Shown here piece after piece: positions 5,475 through 11,396 of a stretch of DNA of 11,396 nucleotides. The DNA comes from Clostridiales bacterium (GTDB taxonomy: Bacteria; Bacillota; Clostridia; Lachnospirales; Lachnospiraceae). The translations under genes and the position numbers were made by a program. The notes under the pieces are model-generated. The model was given only the letters and a program-made list of their open reading frames with translations. It did no database searches and was not told the origin of the DNA. The stretch lies in contig JAJQIQ010000195.1 in assembly GCA_021199135.1 (NCBI GenBank), positions 1 through 11,396 of the forward strand, in the 5' to 3' direction. Each line of letters starts with the position of its first letter. Within the stretch, counting starts at the first letter, position 1.

Positions 5475-5487
5475 CAAGAAATTTAAA

Positions 5488-5507
5488 TCAAAATTTAATA
5501 ATTTTGA
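5488..5507. repeat. AT-only inverted repeat in the yidC-jag gap
   Basis: TCAAAATT and AATTTTGA form a perfect 8-bp inverted repeat around TAAT, 13 nt after the yidC stop. The stem has only two G-C pairs and no T-run follows, so termination is unlikely. The whole 106-bp gap is far more AT-rich than the genes on both sides. Confidence 0.4.
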
Positions 5508-5532
5508 AGCATTGAGTAGGAATTATTGTAAA
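5504..5532 (+). promoter_or_regulatory. Possible weak promoter for jag
   Basis: TTGAAG (5504-5509) and TGTAAA (5527-5532) are spaced by 17 bp; each matches the consensus hexamer at four of six positions. The AT-rich gap is the only plausible place for an internal promoter ahead of jag, but the match is weak. Confidence 0.25.
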
Positions 5533-5580
5533 AATTTAATCACGATTTGATTTATTTTGAATAGGAAATGGGGTGCTGTT

Positions 5581-6492
5581 ATGGACTTTATGGAATTTTC
5601 TGCTAAGAATGTGGACGATGCGGTCACGGAGGCCTGCATGCAGCTCGGGGTGACGAGCAGTGAGCTTGAGTACGAGGTTGTGGAGAAGGGAAGCTCCGGG
5701 TTTCTGGGGCTTGGCAGCAAGAACGCTGTCATAAAGGCGCGGCGCAAGGACGGCAAGGCTTCGGATGAGACTTTCAAGTCCGTCGAGAAGAAGCCCGCTC
5801 CGGAGAAGAAGGAGAGGAAGGCCAGTCCTCGCAAGGAGGAGCGCAGTTCCGCGGCCAAGGAGCCTGCGGCCAGCACCGTTGCTGCTAGCACGGGCAGCGA
5901 TGACTCCGAGAAGAAGAATCTTCCGCTGATCAAGCCGGACGCGACGGGCTCTACCGTAAACGAGATCGCGGAGAAGTTCATGAAGGAGCTGTTTGCGGCG
6001 ATGAAGCTCGACGTCAAGGTCACGGTGACGGTCGACGATTCCGAGAAGGAGATCGACGTGGACATGGAGGGGCCGGAGATGGGTATCCTCATCGGGAAGC
6101 GCGGGCAGACGCTCGATTCGCTCCAGTACCTGACGAGCCTCGCCATCAACAAGCAGCTGACTGACTACTATAAAGTCAAGGTGGACACTGAGGGTTACCG
6201 CGCCCGCCGCAAGGAGACGCTCGAGAACCTCGCGCACAACATCGCATACAAGGTCAAGAGGACGCACCGGGCCGTGAGCCTCGAGCCGATGAATCCTTAC
6301 GAGCGGCGGATCATCCACTCGGCGCTCCAGAATGACAAGTACGTCTGGACGAAGAGCGAGGGGGACGAGCCGTTCCGGCACGTGGTCGTGAAGCCGAGCA
6401 ACAACCAGCGGCGCAGCTATGACCGGCAGTCTTCATACGGCGGGCACCGCAGTTACGACCGGCAGTCGTCATACGGCAGCGACGCAGAGTAA
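5581..6492 (+). CDS. jag: RNA-binding protein Jag/KhpB (Jag-N, KH and R3H domains)
   Basis: The 303-residue protein has the full Jag layout. The Jag-N domain (about 1-53) contains the diagnostic KGSSGFLGLGSKNAVIKA at 36-53. A charged Lys/Glu/Ala-rich linker spans about 54-122. A KH domain (about 124-195) has the RNA-binding loop GKRG at 172-175, and an R3H domain (about 200-272) has the R-x3-H motif as RRIIH at 242-246. Jag/KhpB pairs with KhpA in related Firmicutes, binds RNA, and influences cell division and elongation. Residues 279-302 are two copies of a 12-residue RSYDRQSSYG-type repeat, an unusual Arg/Tyr/Ser tail. ATG 5581 is preceded by GGGGTG at 5 nt; an ATG at 5590 is an alternative start. 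It follows yidC after a 106-bp AT-rich gap and precedes a strong hairpin. Confidence 0.96.
   Translation: MDFMEFSAKNVDDAVTEACMQLGVTSSELEYEVVEKGSSGFLGLGSKNAVIKARRKDGKASDETFKSVEKKPAPEKKERKASPRKEERSSAAKEPAASTVAASTGSDDSEKKNLPLIKPDATGSTVNEIAEKFMKELFAAMKLDVKVTVTVDDSEKEIDVDMEGPEMGILIGKRGQTLDSLQYLTSLAINKQLTDYYKVKVDTEGYRARRKETLENLAHNIAYKVKRTHRAVSLEPMNPYERRIIHSALQNDKYVWTKSEGDEPFRHVVVKPSNNQRRSYDRQSSYGGHRSYDRQSSYGSDAE
6412..6483 (+). repeat. 36-bp tandem duplication at the 3' end of jag
   Basis: Two 36-bp units (6412-6447 and 6448-6483) encode RSYDRQSSYGGH and RSYDRQSSYGSD. They differ at only a few bases, mostly in the last two codons and at synonymous positions. The repeat is in frame and ends three codons before the end of the gene, which points to a recent duplication that could vary in copy number. 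Confidence 0.85.
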
Positions 6493-6512
6493 ATACAACG
6501 AGAATTGATGCG

Positions 6513-6546
6513 ACGGGTATCCGCTAATGTGGATACCCGTTTTGTT
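6513..6546 (+). terminator. Intrinsic terminator between jag and mnmE
   Basis: ACGGGTATCC (6513-6522) pairs perfectly with GGATACCCGT (6531-6540); two further pairs, one of them G-T, close the stem to a TAAT loop. TTTTGTT follows. This is the strongest hairpin in the window and lies 20 nt after the jag stop. Only 21 nt separate it from the mnmE start, with no room for a promoter, so it either passes some transcripts or is regulated. Confidence 0.85.
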
Positions 6547-6567
6547 ACGATACCAGGGAGGGCGCGT

Positions 6568-7959
6568 ATGAATTCGGAGACGATTGCGGCGGTGGCGACG
6601 GCGATGTCGCCGGCGGGCATCGGGATTGTGAGGATAAGCGGGGATGAGGCGGTCGCCGTCGCGGATGAGGTGTTTCGGGCGAAGTCCAAAAAGAAGCTCG
6701 CCGAGTGCGCAAGTCATACAATTCATTATGGGAATATCTGCGACGGCGGCTCGGTCGTCGACGAGGTGCTCGTCCTTCTCATGCGCGCGCCGCACTCGTA
6801 CACGGCGGAGGACACCGTCGAGATCGACTGCCACGGCGGGGTGTTCGTCACGAGGAAGGTCCTCGAGGCGGTGCTTAGTCATGGGGCGAGGATGGCGGAG
6901 CCGGGGGAGTTCACGAAGCGGGCTTTCCTGAACGGGAGGATTGACCTCTCGCAAGCGGAGGCCGTGATCGACGTGATAAACTCACAGAACGACTATGCCC
7001 TGGCCGGTTCGGAGAGCCAGCTGCGCGGGAGCCTCCGCGACGAGGTTATCCACATCCGCGAACAGGTTCTCCACGAGACGGCGTTCATAGAGTCCGCGCT
7101 CGACGACCCGGAACACATTTCTCTCGACAATTATTCTGAATCTTTGCACAATACTGTGGAAACATTGTTGAAAAGTGTTGACAGCATGATAGCCTCCTTC
7201 GACAATGGCCGAATTTTCAGGGAAGGCATCGACACCGTGATTGTGGGCAAGCCGAATGTGGGCAAGTCCTCACTTCTCAACATCCTTGCCGGGCAGGAGC
7301 GGGCGATCGTGACCGAGGTCGCGGGGACGACGCGCGACGTGCTCGAGGAGCACATCATGTTGAATGGGATTCCGCTCAATGTGATGGACACCGCCGGGAT
7401 CCGGCAGACGGACGATAAGGTCGAGAAGGTCGGGGTGGAGCGCGCGAGGAAGTTTGCGGCGAAGGCCGATCTGCTCATATACGTCGTGGACGGGTCGGGG
7501 CAGCTCGACGACGACGATTTCGAAATCATGGATATGCTTCGAGGCGAGCTGCGCGGAAAGAAGACTGTCGTGCTCTTGAACAAGTCAGACCTAGAGCAGG
7601 CCATCACAGAGAACGATATTATATCTAGATTAAATTTTTCTGTACCAGTCATCTCGGTTTCCGCGAGGGAAAATTCTGGCATTGACGAGTTCGAGCGGAC
7701 GGTCACGGAGATGTTTTTCGGCGGGCAGCTGAGGTTCAACGACGAGGGCTTCGCGGTGAACGCGAGGCAAAGGTCGGCGCTCGCCGACGCAAGGGAGCAT
7801 CTGGTGCTTGTGGAACGGACAATCGAGGACGGGGTGCCGGAGGACTTTTTCACGGTGGATTTGATGGGGGCGTATGAAGCACTCGGAGAGGTTATAGGTG
7901 AAGAAGTCGGTGAAGAACTTGTGGAGGAAATTTTCTCGGAGTTCTGTATTGGGAAGTAA
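6568..7959 (+). CDS. mnmE: tRNA uridine-5-carboxymethylaminomethyl modification GTPase MnmE
   Basis: The 463-residue protein is full length. With MnmG it installs the carboxymethylaminomethyl (or aminomethyl) group at U34 of certain tRNAs, using GTP hydrolysis and a tetrahydrofolate one-carbon donor. The N-terminal folate-binding domain (about 1-118) starts MNSETIAAVATAMSPAGIGI and includes SYTAEDTVEI and PGEFTKRAFLNGRIDL. The G domain (about 220-375) carries G1 GKPNVGKSS (227-235, with N230 at the potassium-coordinating position), G2 GTTRD (253-257), G3 DTAG (274-277) and G4 NKSD (338-341). The protein ends CIGK (460-463), the conserved catalytic-cysteine motif. ATG 6568 has GGGAGG 6 nt upstream; earlier in-frame ATGs would lie within the terminator hairpin. 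It is separated from mnmG by 31 nt and is cotranscribed with it. Confidence 0.98.
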   Translation: MNSETIAAVATAMSPAGIGIVRISGDEAVAVADEVFRAKSKKKLAECASHTIHYGNICDGGSVVDEVLVLLMRAPHSYTAEDTVEIDCHGGVFVTRKVLEAVLSHGARMAEPGEFTKRAFLNGRIDLSQAEAVIDVINSQNDYALAGSESQLRGSLRDEVIHIREQVLHETAFIESALDDPEHISLDNYSESLHNTVETLLKSVDSMIASFDNGRIFREGIDTVIVGKPNVGKSSLLNILAGQERAIVTEVAGTTRDVLEEHIMLNGIPLNVMDTAGIRQTDDKVEKVGVERARKFAAKADLLIYVVDGSGQLDDDDFEIMDMLRGELRGKKTVVLLNKSDLEQAITENDIISRLNFSVPVISVSARENSGIDEFERTVTEMFFGGQLRFNDEGFAVNARQRSALADAREHLVLVERTIEDGVPEDFFTVDLMGAYEALGEVIGEEVGEELVEEIFSEFCIGK

Positions 7960-7990
7960 TTGAGCAAATTGCGGTGTGGGAGATATGGAT

Positions 7991-9961
7991 ATGCGAGACG
8001 GGAGTATTCCACATATTGTTGAAAATTATGACGTGGTCGTCGTGGGGGCGGGACACGCGGGGTGCGAAGCTGCGCTCGCGGCGGCGAGGCTCGGGCTCGA
8101 GACAATCATCTTCACGGTGAGCATCGAGAGCATCGCGATGATGCCCTGCAACCCGAATATAGGAGGTACCTCGAAAGGTCACCTCGTCCGCGAGGTCGAC
8201 GCGCTCGGCGGGGAGATGGGCAAGAACATCGACAAGACCTTCATCCAGTCCAAAATGCTCAATAAGTCGAAGGGACCGGCTGTACATTCTCTCCGCGCAC
8301 AGGCTGACAAAGCGGAATATACTAAAGAAATGCGTAAAACCCTCCAGAACACCGACCACCTGACGATAAGGCAGGCCGAGGTCGCGGAACTGCTGACCAA
8401 TAAAGATATTAAATCAGGATTTAATAACCGCATCGCGGCGGTGCGGACGGTGTCGGGCGGGCTCTACCTCTGCAAGGCGGTCGTCCTCTGCACCGGGACG
8501 TATTTGCGGGCGCGGTGCCTGACCGGGGAGATGATCACGCACACTGGGCCGAACGGCCTCTCGGCGGCGAACCACCTGACGGACTCGCTCGTCGCGCACG
8601 GGATCGAGGTGCGGCGGTTCAAGACCGGGACGCCCGCGCGGATCGACCGGCGCAGCATCGACTTCTCGAAGATGGAGGAGCAGCGCGGCGACGAGAGGGT
8701 CGTGCCGTTCTCGTTTACGACGAACCCTGACGACGTGCAGATCGACCAGGTCTCTTGCTACCTGACTTATACAAATGAAAGAACGCACGATATAATAAGA
8801 AGGAACCTCGACCGCTCGCCGATCTATGCGGGGATCATCGAGGGGACCGGGCCGCGCTACTGCCCGTCGATCGAGGACAAGGTCGTGAAGTTCCCGGACA
8901 AGACCCGCCACCAGCTCTTCATCGAGCCGGAGGGCCTCGGCACGAACGAGATGTACGTCAGCGGGATGTCGTCGTCGATGCCGGAGGACGTGCAGCATGA
9001 GATGTATCGGACGGTCGCGGGGCTCGAGAACGCGAAGATCGTCCGCAACGCCTACGCGATCGAGTACGACTGCATCGACGCGAACCAGCTTTACCCGTCG
9101 CTCGAGTTCAAGAAAATCCCGGGTCTCTTCGCGGGCGGTCAGTTCAACGGGAGCTCGGGCTACGAGGAGGCGGCGGCGCAGGGCCTCATCGCCGGGATAA
9201 ACGCGAGCATGGAAATCCTCGGGAGGAAGCCTCTTATCTTAGACCGCTCGCAGGCCTACATCGGGGTCCTCATCGACGATCTGGTCACGAAAAAAAACCG
9301 CGAACCTTACCGAATGATGACTTCACGAGCGGAATATCGTTTACTTTTGCGCCAGGACAACGCGGATTTGCGGCTTTCGCGCATCGGATACGAGATCGGG
9401 CTCGTCTCGAAAGAGAGATATGACTGGGTCTGCGAGAAGGAACGGCTCATCGACGAGGAGATAGGTCGGGTGAAGCATGTAAACCTCGGGGCGACCGAGA
9501 AGGTGCAGTCGCTTTTGTCGGCAAACGGGAGCGTCCCGCTCGAAACCGGGACGACGCTCGCTGAGCTCATCAGGCGGCCGGAGCTTGATTATGAGAAGCT
9601 CGCTGAGGTCGACCCTGACAGGCCGGACTTGCCAGAGGAGGTCAGGGAGCAGGTCAACATTCTGATAAAGTACGAGGGCTACATCGACCGGCAGGAGAAG
9701 CAGGTCGGGAAGTTCAAGCGGCTCGAGAAGAAGCGGCTCCCGGTGCCGTACGATTACAGCGGAGTGTCGGGGCTCCGCATCGAGGCACGGCAGAAGCTGA
9801 ATGAGTTCCAGCCGCTGAACATCGGGCAGGCGTCGAGGATATCCGGCGTGACCCCGGCGGACGTGTCGGTGTTGCTTGTGTACCTGGAACAACTGAAGAA
9901 ATTAAACCCAAATTTATTTTCTGCATTAAACGCAGAGTGGGATGGTGATTGTGATGAGTGA
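7991..9961 (+). CDS. mnmG: tRNA uridine-5-carboxymethylaminomethyl modification enzyme MnmG (GidA)
   Basis: The 656-residue FAD enzyme is the partner of MnmE in wobble U34 modification. The dinucleotide-binding loop is [13 protein letters not shown] (16-28). The MPCNPNIGG motif follows at 51-59, then [15 protein letters not shown] at 63-77. Further landmarks are [45 protein letters not shown] near 392, [20 protein letters not shown] near 444, and the C-terminal helical domain with YEGYIDRQ and [15 protein letters not shown] that contacts MnmE. In the normally GTxEPYR segment it reads KNREPYR (435-441), next to a run of eight A. ATG 7991 has GGGAG (7978-7982) 8 nt upstream; GTG 7976 and ATG 7985 are too close or upstream of it. 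The 3' end overlaps rsmG. Confidence 0.98.
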   Translation: MRDGSIPHIVENYDVVVVGAGHAGCEAALAAARLGLETIIFTVSIESIAMMPCNPNIGGTSKGHLVREVDALGGEMGKNIDKTFIQSKMLNKSKGPAVHSLRAQADKAEYTKEMRKTLQNTDHLTIRQAEVAELLTNKDIKSGFNNRIAAVRTVSGGLYLCKAVVLCTGTYLRARCLTGEMITHTGPNGLSAANHLTDSLVAHGIEVRRFKTGTPARIDRRSIDFSKMEEQRGDERVVPFSFTTNPDDVQIDQVSCYLTYTNERTHDIIRRNLDRSPIYAGIIEGTGPRYCPSIEDKVVKFPDKTRHQLFIEPEGLGTNEMYVSGMSSSMPEDVQHEMYRTVAGLENAKIVRNAYAIEYDCIDANQLYPSLEFKKIPGLFAGGQFNGSSGYEEAAAQGLIAGINASMEILGRKPLILDRSQAYIGVLIDDLVTKKNREPYRMMTSRAEYRLLLRQDNADLRLSRIGYEIGLVSKERYDWVCEKERLIDEEIGRVKHVNLGATEKVQSLLSANGSVPLETGTTLAELIRRPELDYEKLAEVDPDRPDLPEEVREQVNILIKYEGYIDRQEKQVGKFKRLEKKRLPVPYDYSGVSGLRIEARQKLNEFQPLNIGQASRISGVTPADVSVLLVYLEQLKKLNPNLFSALNAEWDGDCDE

Positions 9962-10745
9962 TAAGATTGAGAGCAAGAGCGGGATCGTCGTGTCTCCGAA
10001 GGCGAAGCCGATAGTCGGCGGGACGGCGATTCCCGCGGACATCATGGAAAACTTCGTGGAGCGGGCGCAGGAGTTCGGGGTTTCCGTGAGCGAGGAGCAG
10101 CAGGAGCTGTTCTCGAGGTTTTACGGGCTCATCATCGTGAAGAACCGCATGATGAACCTGACGAAAATCACGGAGCCGGAGGAGGTCGCGGAGAAACATT
10201 TTCTCGACAGCATCGCGCTGGCGGGGGTCATCGACCTCAGCGGGAGGCACTCGCTGCTCGACATGGGGACCGGCGCGGGCTTTCCGGGCGTTCCGCTGAA
10301 AATCACATTCCCAAAGTTGAAAATCACGCTTGCGGATTCACTGCACAAGCGTATAATCTTTTTGCAGGAGACCATCGCGGAGCTCGGGTTTTCCGGCGTG
10401 GAGCTGGTGCACGGGCGCGCCGAGGACCTCGCGCGGATGGACGGCTACCGCGAGAAATTCGACATTGTCGTCTCGCGCGCGGTGGCAAGCCTTCCGACGC
10501 TCGTCGAGCTCTGCATGCCTTTCGTGAAAGTCCACGGGAAGTTCATCGCCTACAAGGGCGGCGACTGCGATGAGGAGATCGACTCGGCGAAAAATGCCAT
10601 CGCGCTGCTCGGCGGTGAGATCGCGGAGATACGCAACTTCACGCTGGGCGAGGCGGGGCGCACATTCGTCGTGGTCGATAAGGTGAAAAAGACAGACGCG
10701 CACTACCCACGGCGGGCAGGCCTGCCGGGAAAGAGGCCGTTGTGA
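9954..10745 (+). CDS. rsmG: 16S rRNA (guanine-527-N7) methyltransferase RsmG (GidB)
   Basis: The 263-residue protein methylates N7 of G527 in 16S rRNA using S-adenosylmethionine; loss of this mark is known to give low-level streptomycin resistance. The SAM-binding motif [17 protein letters not shown] lies at 101-117, [13 protein letters not shown] at 125-137, VVSRAVASL at 172-180, and the C-terminal [13 protein letters not shown] is typical. Residues 1 to about 28 ([20 protein letters not shown] and onward) precede the usual start of the fold and look like a disordered extension. The start is uncertain: ATG 9954 overlaps mnmG by 8 nt, ATG 9942 by 20 nt; neither has a strong ribosome-binding site, so translational coupling with mnmG is likely. 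A start further inside, which would remove the extension, lacks a good site. Confidence 0.96.
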   Translation: MSDKIESKSGIVVSPKAKPIVGGTAIPADIMENFVERAQEFGVSVSEEQQELFSRFYGLIIVKNRMMNLTKITEPEEVAEKHFLDSIALAGVIDLSGRHSLLDMGTGAGFPGVPLKITFPKLKITLADSLHKRIIFLQETIAELGFSGVELVHGRAEDLARMDGYREKFDIVVSRAVASLPTLVELCMPFVKVHGKFIAYKGGDCDEEIDSAKNAIALLGGEIAEIRNFTLGEAGRTFVVVDKVKKTDAHYPRRAGLPGKRPL

Positions 10746-10779
10746 GCGCGGGAAATTGTCATAGAAGGAGTGAAATGTT

Positions 10780-11396
10780 TTGAAAAAAGAGGCAAGACAG
10801 AGCAAATGGGCGGAAAAGTCGAAAAAGCAGGAAGAAACGTATGAACTGCAAAAGCAGGAACATATCGAAAAACTCGAAAAACTCGTAGAAGATGCGAAAA
10901 AGCCTGACAGCGAGATCCACGAGCACCGCAAACGTTACCTCACCTGCGAGAGGAAGGGCGTGTTCCTTCTATTGATATTGGCGGCGGGGATGATGGGCGC
11001 CTACACCTACAACCTACGCGGCGGGGTCTTCTGCAACGCGCAGACGGCGAACATCGTGCTGATGGCGATGGCGCTCGGGAGGGGCGAGTGGATGCAGGCC
11101 CTGTATTTCCTCATCCCGATCTCGGCATACGTCGCGGGGGCGTTCGTCTCGGAGGTGCTGCCGAGCCCAGTGAAGAGATTTCGGCTGCTGAGGTGGGACA
11201 CGTTCCTGGTCGGGATGGAGATCATCGTCCTCTTCGCGATAGGGTGGATTCCGCTCACGGTCCCGCACCATGTCGTCCAGGTCATGATAAATTTCATCTG
11301 CTCGATGCAGTACAACACGTTCCGGCAGGCGGAGGGCATCCCGATGGCGACGACGTTCTGCACGAACCATGTGCGCCAGATCGGGATCTCGCTCGC
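10780..11396 (+). CDS. DUF1275/YoaK-family membrane protein (partial, 3' end outside window)
   Basis: 205 codons are visible and the frame is open at the right edge. After a charged N-terminal region of about 58 residues, rich in Lys/Glu/Gln and probably coiled coil (MKKEARQSKWAEKSKKQEET onward), hydrophobic segments follow at about 60-79, 84-101, 105-126, 141-161 and 164-180. The family pattern is visible as RGGVFCNAQTANIVLMAMAL (80-99) and QYNTFRQAEG...TTFCTNHVRQIG (177-202). YoaK/DUF1275 proteins are multi-spanning membrane proteins of unknown function; a transport role has been suggested but is not established. The start is TTG at 10780 with AAGGAG (10765-10770) 9 nt upstream; the ATG at 10775 is out of frame. 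It begins 34 nt after rsmG with no terminator between, so readthrough is likely. The N-terminal extension is not usual for the family. Confidence 0.85.
   Translation, partial: MKKEARQSKWAEKSKKQEETYELQKQEHIEKLEKLVEDAKKPDSEIHEHRKRYLTCERKGVFLLLILAAGMMGAYTYNLRGGVFCNAQTANIVLMAMALGRGEWMQALYFLIPISAYVAGAFVSEVLPSPVKRFRLLRWDTFLVGMEIIVLFAIGWIPLTVPHHVVQVMINFICSMQYNTFRQAEGIPMATTFCTNHVRQIGISL

Noticed and set aside
5536..6381. Long minus-strand reading frame opposite jag
   Set aside because: Same reason: full overlap with a recognised gene, low-complexity product and no ribosome-binding context.
6379..6384. CACGTG as the core of a parS site
   Set aside because: Flanking bases do not match the TGTTNCACGTGNAACA pattern, and it lies in ordinary jag coding sequence.
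7131..8105. Minus-strand reading frame of over 300 codons opposite mnmE and the start of mnmG
   Set aside because: A Ser-rich product typical of antisense reading of GC-rich codons; it spans two recognised genes.
11007..11370. Minus-strand reading frames at the right edge
   Set aside because: They oppose the DUF1275 gene, whose plus-strand translation matches a known family with a good ribosome-binding site.

Overview
This window is the chromosomal replication-origin neighbourhood of a Gram-positive bacterium of the Firmicutes/Clostridia type. Gene order and protein style (a YidC with a long external loop and basic tail, a single-chain Jag, a CIGK-ending MnmE) suggest a fairly GC-rich relative of the Lachnospiraceae. 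The phylum-level placement is firm; the family is an inference from memory of related proteins.

Left part, minus strand: dnaA (1600-2961), dnaN (220-1326) and a partial S4-domain gene of the yaaA type (1-177, running off the left edge) are read leftward in the usual dnaA-dnaN-yaaA order; recF would be expected just outside. Two non-coding blocks flank dnaA, as in the bipartite origin of Bacillus subtilis. The block upstream of dnaA (2962-3233) carries a cluster of near-consensus DnaA boxes, a helically phased 10-bp tandem repeat over the dnaA promoter, and the divergent rpmH promoter. The block between dnaA and dnaN (1327-1599) carries a consensus DnaA box, then a GC-rich spacer, then five in-register TAA/TAG-like triplets (a DnaA-trio), then an AT-rich tract. 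That is the layout of a basal origin unwinding system, so strand opening is predicted at about 1352-1400.

Right part, plus strand: rpmH, rnpA, yidD, yidC, jag, mnmE, mnmG and rsmG follow in the canonical order. They cover ribosomal protein L34, the RNase P protein, membrane protein insertion (YidD, YidC), an RNA-binding partner (Jag/KhpB), tRNA wobble-uridine modification (MnmE with MnmG) and 16S rRNA m7G methylation (RsmG). A strong extended -10 promoter drives rpmH. Hairpins resembling intrinsic terminators sit after rpmH and after jag, so expression is probably stepped down along the cluster. The last gene (10780 to the right edge, partial) is a DUF1275/YoaK-type membrane protein with an unusual charged N-terminal extension; it is not part of the ancestral cluster.

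No mobile element, CRISPR array, tRNA or rRNA was seen. The most interesting material is regulatory: the origin unwinding element, the palindrome with an antisense-promoter-like sequence just after dnaA, and the unassigned 160-bp stretch next to the origin. Smaller points are unusual residues in YidC and MnmG and a tandem repeat at the Jag C-terminus.
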